64,000 nt of DNA from Flammeovirgaceae bacterium BBD 1991-12. GTDB taxonomy: Bacteria; Bacteroidota; Bacteroidia; Cytophagales; Cyclobacteriaceae. Positions 24,968 to 34,068 of the stretch are shown piece by piece. The stretch covers positions 52,345 through 116,344 of the forward strand of contig LYSV01000013.1 of the NCBI GenBank assembly GCA_001657315.1, read 5' to 3'. The position numbers were made by a program, and so were the translations under genes. The stretch's first letter is position 1, and each line of letters starts with the position of its first letter. The notes under the pieces were generated by a model. The model was given only the letters and a program-made list of their open reading frames with translations. It was not told the origin of the DNA and did no database searches.

Positions 24968-26902
24968 ATGAAGCTAGATTCCAAAATACCGGAAGGCCCC
25001 TTAGCCGAAAAATGGTCTAAACATAAATTCAATGTAAAGCTGGTTAACCCCGCCAATAAGCGTAAATACGACGTCATTGTCGTTGGGACAGGTCTTGCAG
25101 GGGCTTCAGCTGCCGCTTCTTTTGGCGAGCTGGGTTACAATGTAAAGGCCTTTTGCTTTCAGGACAGCCCCCGCAGGGCTCACAGTATTGCTGCCCAGGG
25201 AGGGATCAACGCTGCCAAAAACTATCAGAATGATGGTGACAGTATTTTCAGATTGTTCTACGACACCATCAAGGGAGGCGACTACCGCTCAAGGGAAGGC
25301 AATGTATACCGGCTGGCTGAAGTGAGTGTAGATATCATTGACCAGTGTGTGGCACAGGGAGTACCGTTTGCCAGAGAGTACGGTGGGCTGCTGGCCAACC
25401 GGTCCTTTGGAGGTGCTCAGGTATCCAGAACGTTCTATGCACGGGGTCAGACGGGACAGCAGCTTCTGCTTGGCGCATACAGCGCCCTGAGTCGTCAGGT
25501 CGCAAATGGCAAGGTTCAGCTACACTCACGGGAAGAGATGGTGGACCTTGTAATGAAAGATGGAAAGGCATGTGGCATTGTCACCAGAAATCTGATCACC
25601 GGTAAGGTAGAGTCACATTCCGCTCATGCAGTAGTGCTCGCCACTGGTGGATACGGCAATGTGTTCTTTCTCTCCACCAACGCCATGGGGTCCAATGTGA
25701 CCGCTGCATGGAGAGCACATAAAAAAGGGGCTTTATTTGCCAATCCCTGCTTTACACAGATACATCCTACGTGTATCCCTGTTTCAGGCGACCATCAGTC
25801 CAAGCTGACCCTTATGTCGGAATCACTCCGGAATGATGGCCGTGTATGGGTGCCGAAGACAAAGGAAGACGCGGAAAAAATAAGGAAGGGTGAGCTAAAG
25901 CCTACAGATCTGCCGGAAGATAAAAGAGACTATTATCTGGAGATCAAATACCCGTCATTCGGCAACCTTGTGCCCCGTGACGTGGCCTCGAGGAATGCCA
26001 AATATGTGTGTGATGAAGGTCGTGGTGTGGCCAAAACGGGTCTGGCGGTATATCTGGACTTTGCTGATGCGATCAAAAGAGACGGACGTAAGGTGATAGA
26101 AGGCAAGTACGGTAATCTGTTTGACATGTATCAGCAGATCACGGGTGATGATCCCTACGAAACGCCGATGATGATCTACCCGGCGGTACACTACACCATG
26201 GGTGGACTATGGGTGGATTACAACCTGATGACGTCCATCCCCGGACTTTATGCCATTGGTGAAGCCAACTTTTCAGATCATGGAGCCAACCGGCTGGGGG
26301 CCAGTGCACTGATGCAGGGGTTGGCAGATGGTTACTTTGTTATTCCTTACACCATTGGAGACTACCTGGCCACATTGCCATATGAAAAAGTATCATCTGA
26401 TGATGACGTCTTCAAAAAAGCAGAAGCCGAAACAAAAGATAAAATAGACAAACTCCTGAGTATCAAGGGTGAAAAAACGGTGGATGACTTCCACAAGGCC
26501 CTTGGGCACATCATGTGGGAATACTGCGGAATGTCACGGAATGGGGAAGGTCTCAAAAAGGCCAAACAGGAGATACAAACGCTAAAGAAGGAGTTTTGGC
26601 AGAATGTAAAGGTAATAGGCGGTAATGATGAGCTGAACCAATCACTGGAGAAAGCTAACAGGGTGGCTGATTTTCTTGAACTCGGCGAATTGATGATCGA
26701 TGATGCGCTGGACCGGACTGAGTCCTGCGGTGGTCACTTCAGAGAAGAATCACAGACAGAAGAGGGAGAGGCCAAAAGGAAAGATGACGAGTTCTCCTAT
26801 GTATCTGCGTGGGAATACAAGGGAGAAAATACACAGGAGGAGCTCCATAAAGAGGACCTGATCTTCGAAAATGTGAAGCTGACTCAGAGAAGCTATAAAT
26901 AA
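24968..26902 (+). CDS. sdhA: Succinate dehydrogenase/fumarate reductase flavoprotein subunit
   Basis: FAD-containing catalytic subunit oxidising succinate to fumarate, 644 residues. It has the dinucleotide fold ([21 protein letters not shown]), the covalent-FAD histidine region ([16 protein letters not shown]), the active-site segment HPTCIP, and [11 protein letters not shown] with the [17 protein letters not shown] flavin block. The C-terminal helical domain is complete. It lies between sdhC (17 bp) and sdhB (53 bp). Confidence 0.97.
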   Translation: MKLDSKIPEGPLAEKWSKHKFNVKLVNPANKRKYDVIVVGTGLAGASAAASFGELGYNVKAFCFQDSPRRAHSIAAQGGINAAKNYQNDGDSIFRLFYDTIKGGDYRSREGNVYRLAEVSVDIIDQCVAQGVPFAREYGGLLANRSFGGAQVSRTFYARGQTGQQLLLGAYSALSRQVANGKVQLHSREEMVDLVMKDGKACGIVTRNLITGKVESHSAHAVVLATGGYGNVFFLSTNAMGSNVTAAWRAHKKGALFANPCFTQIHPTCIPVSGDHQSKLTLMSESLRNDGRVWVPKTKEDAEKIRKGELKPTDLPEDKRDYYLEIKYPSFGNLVPRDVASRNAKYVCDEGRGVAKTGLAVYLDFADAIKRDGRKVIEGKYGNLFDMYQQITGDDPYETPMMIYPAVHYTMGGLWVDYNLMTSIPGLYAIGEANFSDHGANRLGASALMQGLADGYFVIPYTIGDYLATLPYEKVSSDDDVFKKAEAETKDKIDKLLSIKGEKTVDDFHKALGHIMWEYCGMSRNGEGLKKAKQEIQTLKKEFWQNVKVIGGNDELNQSLEKANRVADFLELGELMIDDALDRTESCGGHFREESQTEEGEAKRKDDEFSYVSAWEYKGENTQEELHKEDLIFENVKLTQRSYK

Positions 26903-26955
26903 TGTATCACCGCCCCTGCAATTGAAATAAAAAACAGAGATAAAAAACAACAGAC

Positions 26956-27705
26956 ATGAGGATAACACTCAAAGTTTGGAGACAAAGGAACACACAGGAC
27001 AAGGGTAGTTTCAAAACCTATAAACTGGATGATGTGTCACCAGACATGTCATTCCTTGAAATGTTCGATGTACTGAACGAGACACTGGTAAGGCAGGGCG
27101 AAGACCCGGTGCATTTTGATCATGACTGCCGTGAAGGTATCTGTGGCACATGTAGTTTGTACATCAACGGCAAACCTCATGGTCCCAAGCAAACCACTAC
27201 ATGTCAGTTGCACATGCGTAGTTTCAAGGACGGAGACACCATCACCGTAGAGCCATGGCGAGCCTCGGCCTTTCCTGTCCTCAAGGATCTTGTTGTCGAC
27301 CGGTCTTCGTTTGACAGGATAATCCAGTCGGGCGGTTATGTTTCCGTGAATACCGGAGGCGTACCCGATGCCAATGAGATACCAATACCTAAAAAGGATG
27401 CCGACAAAGCGATGGACGCTGCGGCCTGTATAGGTTGCGGAGCCTGTGTGGCAGCCTGTAAAAATGCCTCGGCCATGCTGTTTGTAAGCGCCAAGGTCTC
27501 ACAGTTTGCCCTGTTACCTCAGGGACAGACGGAAAGGAAAACACGCGCTGAGAAGATGATCGCTCAAATGGATAGTGAAGGTTTTGGAGCCTGCACCAAC
27601 ACCGGAGCCTGCTCGGCAGAGTGTCCCAAAGAAATAAGTCTTACCAACATTGCCCGTATGAACAGAGAGTTTTTCACTGCAAAAGTAGGCTCTGACAATG
27701 TTTAG
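26956..27705 (+). CDS. sdhB: Succinate dehydrogenase iron-sulfur subunit
   Basis: Electron-transfer subunit of complex II, 249 residues. The 2Fe-2S domain has CREGICGTC plus a later cysteine (TTCQLHM). The C-terminal ferredoxin-like domain has [11 protein letters not shown] and [12 protein letters not shown] for the 4Fe-4S and 3Fe-4S clusters. Its last 8 bases overlap the start of the following LolA-like gene (ATGTTTAG), implying translational coupling. Confidence 0.97.
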   Translation: MRITLKVWRQRNTQDKGSFKTYKLDDVSPDMSFLEMFDVLNETLVRQGEDPVHFDHDCREGICGTCSLYINGKPHGPKQTTTCQLHMRSFKDGDTITVEPWRASAFPVLKDLVVDRSSFDRIIQSGGYVSVNTGGVPDANEIPIPKKDADKAMDAAACIGCGACVAACKNASAMLFVSAKVSQFALLPQGQTERKTRAEKMIAQMDSEGFGACTNTGACSAECPKEISLTNIARMNREFFTAKVGSDNV

Positions 27706-28411
27706 CAAGCTATTGCTAAGCTTTCTGTTGCTGCCTGGCCTGAGTCTGTTTGACTGGACAGTGTCCGCTTCCTTTCAGAAGATCTCTATGGAAATGGTCA
27801 TGAAAGTGGCAGATGGTGGATACTCAAGTACCACAAAGGCCACTATCTATTATTCCTACGACGGTAAAATGGTGACCTATTTCAGCCAACCGAAGGAAAT
27901 GGTGGTGACTAATAACGCGAAGGGTGAAATGCAGGTTTATGATCCGTCAAAAAATACGATCATCCAAAAACAAAATTTCACCTACAGCACAGAAACCACT
28001 CAACTCTATTATTTTTTACAAAACCGCAAAAACGACCTCGGCCTGGCTGATCTGGGATTTATTCAGCAGAATATCACGTTTGAAGAAGGGCTAAGTATCA
28101 CAGAGTGGATGCCCCCCATGAATATGTCATCACAGCTCTCCAAGGTGAAACTGGTCCATGAACGGGACAATCCGATCTACATGGCATACTATGATGCCAG
28201 CAATAATATAGCTACCAAATCGTACTTTTACGACTACCAGGAATTAAGGCCGCTGCTGCACTTTCCCCTCACCATCACTCAAATTAACTACAAGACTCCG
28301 GCAGATTCAACCATCAACAAAACCTCATACTCCGGAATAGTTTTTGATAATCAGGTAGATGATTCTAAATTTAGTTTTAAAATACCCGATAATGCTAAAG
28401 TATTACACTAG
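27698..28411 (+). CDS. LolA-like periplasmic protein
   Basis: A 237-residue exported protein (signal-like residues 1-24) with an antiparallel beta pattern ([54 protein letters not shown]). The layout suggests the LolA/LolB half-barrel that carries lipoproteins or other lipids across the periplasm. The assignment rests on pattern, not on a diagnostic motif. It overlaps sdhB by 8 bases at its start and the yidD gene by 20 at its end, so it belongs to an envelope operon fused to sdhCAB. Confidence 0.6.
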   Translation: MFSKLLLSFLLLPGLSLFDWTVSASFQKISMEMVMKVADGGYSSTTKATIYYSYDGKMVTYFSQPKEMVVTNNAKGEMQVYDPSKNTIIQKQNFTYSTETTQLYYFLQNRKNDLGLADLGFIQQNITFEEGLSITEWMPPMNMSSQLSKVKLVHERDNPIYMAYYDASNNIATKSYFYDYQELRPLLHFPLTITQINYKTPADSTINKTSYSGIVFDNQVDDSKFSFKIPDNAKVLH

Positions 28412-28823
28412 CATTTTTCTTCTTCTTTTCTTTATCAATACAGGTATGGGGCAGAGCAATGCAGACAATAACAGTCTGGATCTGATTGAGCAAAGCCATT
28501 CGAAACAGGGGGTAAAGAAAAAAACAAGACCGAAAGTAAAAGCCCTGCAGGCTGTTAATCCATTATACTGGGTATACAAGGGAAGTCTGGGGCTGTATCA
28601 AAAACATATCTCTCCACAGTTGGCTACAAACTGCATCTATGAAACTTCATGCTCCAGGTTTAGCCGAAAACTGATCCACCATCATGGACTGATAAAGGGC
28701 TTCTTCCTCTCCTGTGACAGAATAAGCCGGTGCAACAGGATCACACTTGCAGAATCCAGTCCTTTAAGACTAAACCGATCGGGCAAGGTAATTGAGCATC
28801 CCGAAGACTACTCTTTCAGATGA
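28392..28823 (+). CDS. yidD: YidD-type membrane insertion factor with signal peptide
   Basis: About 143 residues from the ATG at 28392, which gives a signal-like N-terminus ([20 protein letters not shown]); the frame also continues upstream. The YidD core is at about residues 55-115 (YQKHISPQLATNC, ETSCSRFSR, GLIKGFFLSCDRISRCN), keeping the conserved cysteines. Known YidD aids YidC-dependent insertion from the cytosolic side. Here the leader and a lysine-rich linker precede it, which would place the core outside unless the leader stays as an anchor. Start and stop overlap both neighbours (ATGA with the next gene). Confidence 0.82.
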   Translation: MLKYYTSIFLLLFFINTGMGQSNADNNSLDLIEQSHSKQGVKKKTRPKVKALQAVNPLYWVYKGSLGLYQKHISPQLATNCIYETSCSRFSRKLIHHHGLIKGFFLSCDRISRCNRITLAESSPLRLNRSGKVIEHPEDYSFR

Positions 28824-29680
28824 GGATAACCCTGATTATTCTCTGTCTGTTTGTGGAAATAGTCGCTTATTCACAATCGCAGCCCGAGAAGGACCTGAAA
28901 TTTGCACAGTATCTTGTGAATACACGACAAAGTGAAGACGCCATTCACTTTATTAAAAGCCTGCCTCGTCAGTCATTATCGGAGGATCATCAGGATACGC
29001 TGCATTTTTTGCTGGGGAAATCCTACTATCAGCTTCAGGATCTGACCAATTCGGCATTCCATTTTTCAAAACTCAATGACCCTCAACATCCTTTGTATGT
29101 TGAGTCCCGGTTTTTTGAATCTTTCAATTATCTCCATCTGGAAAAGACCGAAGAAGCAATTTCAATCTTAAACCAGCTTAGTCCGGAGCCCGGTGTCCTG
29201 AATGGCCTGCGAAATTTCGAGGTCGCAGGAGCTTATTTGCTCAAAAGGGAATATGCACTTTTTGACACGCTGGCCCGGTCATTTGATCAGCAGTATTACC
29301 AGTTTTCAGCACAGGAAAAAAGCCTCCTGGAGGTAAGAAAAGACCTCGCACAGCATAAGAGGAAATCACCATTGATGGCTGGCATATTTTCTTCCATTAT
29401 ACCGGGTTCGGGTAAAATCTATGCCGGCAAGACCGGGCAGGGTATTGCCGGGCTTCTCACAACCGGTATTCTGGGGCTACAGGCCCTCGAGGGTTACAGG
29501 AAGGACGGGGCGGACAGTGCCCGGTTCCTGATCTTCGGCTCCGTCTTTTCCATATTTTACATTGGCAATATATGGGGAAGTGTTTTCACAGTAAAACTTA
29601 CCAACGATGAGTTCAATGAAGCAGTTGATCACCAGATCCTGTTTGATCTGCATATTCCTTTGCGCACCGTTTTTCATTAA
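28820..29680 (+). CDS. Exported TPR protein with TM2-like hairpin (a)
   Basis: A 286-residue protein with signal peptide (residues 1-19, ending AYSQSQ). About residues 25-175 are TPR-like helix pairs (AQYLVNTRQSEDAIHFI, LHFLLGKSYYQLQD). Residues about 184-260 hold two membrane segments around PGSGKIYAGKTGQG (195-208), the glycine-rich turn of TM2/DUF5683-like domains. It shares this architecture with the next gene. The ATG overlaps the yidD stop. Inferred: membrane-anchored scaffold linked to YidD or the LolA-like protein. Confidence 0.7.
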   Translation: MRITLIILCLFVEIVAYSQSQPEKDLKFAQYLVNTRQSEDAIHFIKSLPRQSLSEDHQDTLHFLLGKSYYQLQDLTNSAFHFSKLNDPQHPLYVESRFFESFNYLHLEKTEEAISILNQLSPEPGVLNGLRNFEVAGAYLLKREYALFDTLARSFDQQYYQFSAQEKSLLEVRKDLAQHKRKSPLMAGIFSSIIPGSGKIYAGKTGQGIAGLLTTGILGLQALEGYRKDGADSARFLIFGSVFSIFYIGNIWGSVFTVKLTNDEFNEAVDHQILFDLHIPLRTVFH

Positions 29681-30473
29681 GGCACAATCAGAAAAAGCGG
29701 ATAGTTTGTATGGTACCGGCCAGTATACAAAGGCTCGTATTGAATACGAACGCCTGCTGTTCGAAAACAATGCGCCTGAACTAAAAAACAAGCTCCTGCT
29801 CAAAAAGTCCAGGTGCTACAAGACCACAGGAGATCACGAAAATGCCTATAAGACCTTGCTAAGAGGGAATTTATTTACACCGGATGATTCCGTAAACTTT
29901 ATGCTGCGTTACGAAATAGCATTGAACGCTTACCTTGCCTACGATTACAGTGTCAGCCTGACCCAACTAAAGCAAATCGGCTTTTACATAAAAGATGAGA
30001 GCCTGAAAACACAGGTTTTGTTTCTGGAAGTGTTAACACTGAATGAGCTCATCCAATGGGAAGAAGCAAAAACGGTATTTGAAAAGTATTCTGACCTTAA
30101 CGATCTTGAGCTGAATGTCGATAGTATCTACGCTTTTATTCATAAACCCAAATTAAAGAACGTCAAAACCGCCAAAAAGCTGTCATACTTTGCACCCGGT
30201 ATAGGCCAGATCTATGCCGGATATCCGGGTAAGGGTATATTTTCTTCCCTTATACAGGGCTCATTGCTGGCTTTTGGTGCATACAGTCTTTACGAAGGTT
30301 ATTTTTTTACAGGGGCCTTTACCGGCATAGGGCTGTTCTACTCCTTTTATTCCGGAGGCGCCCGTCATGCAGAATTCCTGGCACAGAAAAAGAACAACGA
30401 GCGGGTTAGCCGGTACAATGGTGGGATCAGGAAACTGATCCTCGAGGTTGAAAGACAAAAAAAAGCCCCTTAA
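29616..30473 (+). CDS. Exported TPR protein with TM2-like hairpin (b)
   Basis: Paralogous in layout to the previous gene. Start ATG 29616 (MKQLITRSCLICIFLCAPFF; another ATG at 29607) lies about 65 bp inside the end of the upstream gene, a large overlap. Signal peptide, then TPR-like repeats (residues about 30-170), then APGIGQIYAGYPGKG with two membrane segments and a charged tail. Sequence identity with its neighbour is low outside the turn motif, so any duplication is old. The stop codon is inside a strong terminator stem. Confidence 0.7.
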   Translation: MKQLITRSCLICIFLCAPFFIKAQSEKADSLYGTGQYTKARIEYERLLFENNAPELKNKLLLKKSRCYKTTGDHENAYKTLLRGNLFTPDDSVNFMLRYEIALNAYLAYDYSVSLTQLKQIGFYIKDESLKTQVLFLEVLTLNELIQWEEAKTVFEKYSDLNDLELNVDSIYAFIHKPKLKNVKTAKKLSYFAPGIGQIYAGYPGKGIFSSLIQGSLLAFGAYSLYEGYFFTGAFTGIGLFYSFYSGGARHAEFLAQKKNNERVSRYNGGIRKLILEVERQKKAP

Positions 30474-30485
30474 AAAGGGGCTTTT
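30461..30485. terminator. Bidirectional terminator
   Basis: AAAAGCCCCTT and AAGGGGCTTTT form a perfect 11-bp stem with a 3-base loop. A/T runs lie on both sides, so it can end both the sdh/yidD operon and the convergent TM2 gene. The plus-strand stop codon lies within it. Confidence 0.85.
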
Positions 30486-30504
30486 AAAATGTTTAAAATT
30501 ATAC

Positions 30505-30903
30505 TTACCACATAAAAAATGCATCATTATCGACGTACTTGCTGATATCGTTGTTGTTGATCACCAGTACAATGAGGTCAATTAATGGGATCAACCCAAA
30601 AATACCCCCACATGTCAGGAGATAACCAACGATGAGGACAGCAGAACCACCCAGGTAAACTCTATGTATGGCCAGGCCTCCCAGAAAGAAGTCCAGAAGC
30701 ACTGCTATCCAAACATTCTTTTCTTCCAGCGTAGCATTGGTTGAGTTTAGGTCTAGCATAGCGTCAGCAGACAAAATGTTGATGCTGGTTTCAAATACCG
30801 CCTCAACAGCGGCATCATCGATCCTGTACTCGCTGGTAGAAGCAAAGGAAGAAACGGAGGCTACACATACCATGAGTAGTGTAATTACAAATACTTTTTT
30901 CAT
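30505..30903 (-). CDS. TM2-domain protein
   Basis: About 132 residues from the ATG at 30903 (MKKVFVITLLMVCVASVSSFA, a signal-like leader). Residues about 60-120 are a TM2 domain: WIAVLLDFFLGGLAIHRVYLG, a turn, then GGIFGLIPLIDLIVLV. Similar proteins are frequent in Bacteroidota and mostly uncharacterised. It faces the TPR/TM2-like gene pair across a shared terminator, so three neighbouring genes carry the same hairpin type. Confidence 0.85.
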   Translation of the reverse strand: MKKVFVITLLMVCVASVSSFASTSEYRIDDAAVEAVFETSINILSADAMLDLNSTNATLEEKNVWIAVLLDFFLGGLAIHRVYLGGSAVLIVGYLLTCGGIFGLIPLIDLIVLVINNNDISKYVDNDAFFMW

Positions 30904-31013
30904 AGTTGAGTTTTTAAAGTTTGAGTGATAAAAAAATTTCGCACCCAATTAACATAATTGAATTAATATTTCCTATAATTTTCGGTAATCTTATCAATTT
31001 GACTATAAGGCAC

Positions 31014-32099
31014 TTGAAATTCATCAGATTTATTTGGGTTATTGTGATCAGCGTATCGGCACACGCCGGACAACTTCCGGAAGCTGATATCAAAAAGTGT
31101 CTGGATCTGATCTACAGCATGAAATTTGACAGTGCACGGATGGCTGTGGATCAATATCATGAGAAAGTGGGGGATCATCCCTCATGGTATCTGCTGCAGG
31201 CTTACCTGCTCCGATGGAGAGAAATGCCTCTTACAGATGCCTCTGCGCATTGTGAAGATTATATGAAAATCCTGGATTCGGCCATCCAATCAGCTGAGCA
31301 GGTCACCAAAAAATCACCGGACGATCTTCAGGCACTGTATTTCACCATGGCGGCACGTCTTATGAAGGCGGAGCTACATGCAAACAGCAATAGTTTCGCA
31401 AGAGCTGTACTTGAGGGAAAAGCAGCGCTTTCTATCATAAAAAAGGGATTTGATCTGTATGAACAGTACCCGGAATTCTATATTTCCACAGCTCTCTACA
31501 ATTATTATATTGAACATTACAGGGATCAGAGCTTTGTGTACAGCTCCCTGTTATGGCCGTTTCCTGACGGAGACCAGCAGCTGGGAATGAAACTGCTTAA
31601 AAGCGGATATGAAAAGGGCATATTTACTTCTGTGGAATGCCTGCTTTATCTGTCACATATTAACTTTAAGCTGGAAAGCAATCCCCAAAAAGCGCTTGAG
31701 TATTCAAAGCAGCTCTTCGAGCGTTATCCTTCCAATCTTAAATTCACAGAAATACTGATTGAAAATTACCTGGCCTGTCATCAGTATAAGGCGGCATCTG
31801 ATCTGAATTCGGCACTTCTGAACTCATCCAATAACTATTTTCTTGCACGGGGATATCTTTTTAAAGGCATGATGCTGCAGGAATATTACCACAACAGCAC
31901 AAAAGCGCTGCAATACCTGGACAAAGCAGAAAGCCTGCTCGACCCAAAGGAGCACCTGATGAGTGTACTATACCTGGAAAAAGCCCGGATATATCACCTC
32001 AAGGATGATATCAAAGCGCAGATGTTCGGAAAAAAAGCAAAAAAAATAGCTCGCTATGATTATGTGCATGATTCCGTGGATCAGATAGGAGTAGACTAG
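31014..32099 (+). CDS. Exported TPR-like helical protein
   Basis: About 361 residues from a TTG at 31014, chosen because it gives a proper signal peptide (KFIRFIWVIVISVSAHAGQ); no ATG is available and the longer frame runs into the divergent promoter. The mature part is helical with TPR-like units (LQALYFTMAARLMKAEL, SVECLLYLSHINFKLES, ALQYLDKAESLLDP). It has a conserved-looking aromatic block YISTALYNYYIEHYRDQ. Function unknown; resembles periplasmic hypothetical proteins of the phylum. Confidence 0.62.
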   Translation: MKFIRFIWVIVISVSAHAGQLPEADIKKCLDLIYSMKFDSARMAVDQYHEKVGDHPSWYLLQAYLLRWREMPLTDASAHCEDYMKILDSAIQSAEQVTKKSPDDLQALYFTMAARLMKAELHANSNSFARAVLEGKAALSIIKKGFDLYEQYPEFYISTALYNYYIEHYRDQSFVYSSLLWPFPDGDQQLGMKLLKSGYEKGIFTSVECLLYLSHINFKLESNPQKALEYSKQLFERYPSNLKFTEILIENYLACHQYKAASDLNSALLNSSNNYFLARGYLFKGMMLQEYYHNSTKALQYLDKAESLLDPKEHLMSVLYLEKARIYHLKDDIKAQMFGKKAKKIARYDYVHDSVDQIGVD

Positions 32100-32215
32100 C
32101 ATAAGATGAGCCTGAAAGGAATGATCGGCTTTCCAATTTTCAAAATCACCACAAACAATAATCTTAATAATTGATTGAACCCATGCCGTAGTTATGATTA
32201 AACCCAGGCATTCAT

Positions 32216-32785
32216 TTATAGCTCCCCTTCTTCAATAAGCCCCCAGGCGATCAGTACTATTCCCACGAGTATTCCCAACCCACCCAGTGTGCCACTCACG
32301 AGAATAGCAACGAGTAGTCCGGCAGCGGCTATTATGATGCCACTGTATACCTTTCTGTTCTCAATGGAAGCCTTCTTTTTAGCCTTTTTAAGCTCTTTTA
32401 TATCTCTCTTCACCTCTCTGATCACCTCTTTCTTCTCTTTGGGTGAGAGCCGGGCCATTGAACCCTTGTCTACCAGGGTATTTTTGGTCTGGTATTTTGC
32501 TACTATCTCTGCGGCTCTTTTTGGTTGAACATCTACCACCTTTTCCGTTCTGGCGGAAGCTACCAGAAGTTGTTCATTCTTTTCAGACGCCGGGGATACC
32601 TCCTGAGCCGTATTGACCTCAACAGTCGATTCACCATCATAAACCAATGTAACAGCTTCCTCCACCCTATCCGGTTCATAAAATTGCTGAGATGGGCCAA
32701 AACTGGCCGTATACCTTGGTGTACAGCTTATAACTATATTTCCACCTACCAGCAACGCTATCAGAATGAAATGATTACGTTTCAT
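32216..32785 (-). CDS. Lipoprotein-like protein with C-terminal membrane hairpin
   Basis: A 189-residue protein. The N-terminal signal ends in VISC, a possible lipobox (Cys 21). A hydrophilic region contains a lysine-rich coil (KEKKEVIREVKRDIKELKKA), followed by two hydrophobic stretches (about 148-165 and 168-185). The combination of lipid anchor and terminal membrane segments is odd and recalls small Bacteroidota proteins of unknown role. Convergent with the TPR protein. Confidence 0.6.
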   Translation of the reverse strand: MKRNHFILIALLVGGNIVISCTPRYTASFGPSQQFYEPDRVEEAVTLVYDGESTVEVNTAQEVSPASEKNEQLLVASARTEKVVDVQPKRAAEIVAKYQTKNTLVDKGSMARLSPKEKKEVIREVKRDIKELKKAKKKASIENRKVYSGIIIAAAGLLVAILVSGTLGGLGILVGIVLIAWGLIEEGEL

Positions 32786-32919
32786 ATTGTTATCAAATTT
32801 TAAATTTGTGCCCGGTTATAACAGGCTTTTAATCATGCCCAGGTTTTGATAAGTTCTTGTCAGAAGACAGCTAAATATAAAGATAGTTTGTTACTATTGG
32901 GTAAGGATACCCTTTTAAT

Positions 32920-34068
32920 ATGTCCAGGATAATAATATCATGCGCTCCGCGTATTTCCCCATATGTACTACAGGAACTCGAAACTTTAGGATACAGAGGC
33001 CGGACGCTCAACAAACTGGGTGTGGAGATGGAGGGTACCATGCAGGATGCCATGAAACTGAATCTCCATCTTAGATGCGCTTCCAAAGTGCTGCTGGAAG
33101 TGCGGTCCTTTTCTGCCACCGACCCGGATGCGCTGTATGCTGAATTATCCTCTATAGCCTGGGAACGCATGATCCCGTCCAACGGCTATTTACGTATCGA
33201 AAGCTTTGTAAAAAATGATACCATCCTTGATACCCGTTTTGCAAACCTGAAAGCAAAAGACGCCATTGTAGACCGGATCCAGAAAACAAAGGGCAGAAGG
33301 CCCGACTCAGGACCCAGTGTAGACCGGACCGTTCTTTTTCTGCACTGGGTGGAGAACGACGCCGGGATCTACATCAATACCTCGGGAGATACCATTGGTA
33401 AGCACGGCTACCGCAAAGTACCATTCAGAGCGCCTATGATGGAGTCACTGGCTGCTGCCACCCTTCTGGCCTCCCGGTGGGACAAAAACTCACATTTTAT
33501 CAACCCAATGTGTGGTAGTGGTACACTGGCTATAGAGGCTGCCTTACTGGCCTGCCATATAGCTCCGGGAAGCTTCAGGACCAACTACGGCTTTATACAC
33601 CTCAGATCGTATGACGAGCGCCTGTGGAAGAAGCTACTGAATGAAGCAAAAAACAAAGTACCGGAGGATCTGGAATTCAGGATCATCGCTACGGACAGAG
33701 ATCCCAGGGCAATTGAGGCAGCAAAAATGAATGCAGAACAGGCGGGCGTAAAGCACCTGATAGATTTTAAAGTTTGCGACTTTCGCGATACCTTTATCCC
33801 CAGGAGTAATCCGGGCGTAATATTTTTTAACCCTGAATATGGTGAACGTCTTGGGGAAGAAAAGAGGCTTGAAGGGATCTATAAGAGTATTGGAGACTTT
33901 TTCAAACAACACTGCAAGGGGTATACGGGTTATATTTTTACAGGCAACCTGGATCTGGCAAAACATGTTGGCCTGAAAGCCAAAAGACGAATAGAATTCT
34001 TTAACGCCAAAATTGATGCACGTCTTTTGGAATATGAGATCTATAGTGGGAGTAAAAAACGGATTTAA
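32920..34068 (+). CDS. THUMP-domain RNA methyltransferase (RlmL/TrmG10-like)
   Basis: SAM-dependent RNA guanine-N2 methyltransferase type, 382 residues. The N-terminal THUMP region lies at about 40-155. SAM-binding motif FINPMCGSGTLAIEAAL is at about 195. The catalytic motif reads FFNPEYGERLG, where many family members have NPPY. Likely target is 23S rRNA m2G, by analogy with the N-terminal half of RlmL; the RlmK half is absent. Its TAA is followed directly by the ATG of the patatin-like gene. Confidence 0.88.
   Translation: MSRIIISCAPRISPYVLQELETLGYRGRTLNKLGVEMEGTMQDAMKLNLHLRCASKVLLEVRSFSATDPDALYAELSSIAWERMIPSNGYLRIESFVKNDTILDTRFANLKAKDAIVDRIQKTKGRRPDSGPSVDRTVLFLHWVENDAGIYINTSGDTIGKHGYRKVPFRAPMMESLAAATLLASRWDKNSHFINPMCGSGTLAIEAALLACHIAPGSFRTNYGFIHLRSYDERLWKKLLNEAKNKVPEDLEFRIIATDRDPRAIEAAKMNAEQAGVKHLIDFKVCDFRDTFIPRSNPGVIFFNPEYGERLGEEKRLEGIYKSIGDFFKQHCKGYTGYIFTGNLDLAKHVGLKAKRRIEFFNAKIDARLLEYEIYSGSKKRI

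Noticed and set aside
32920..34068. NPEY instead of NPPY in the methyltransferase motif
   Set aside because: Remaining motifs are intact and the variant seems common in Bacteroidota homologues; not enough to call a change in function.
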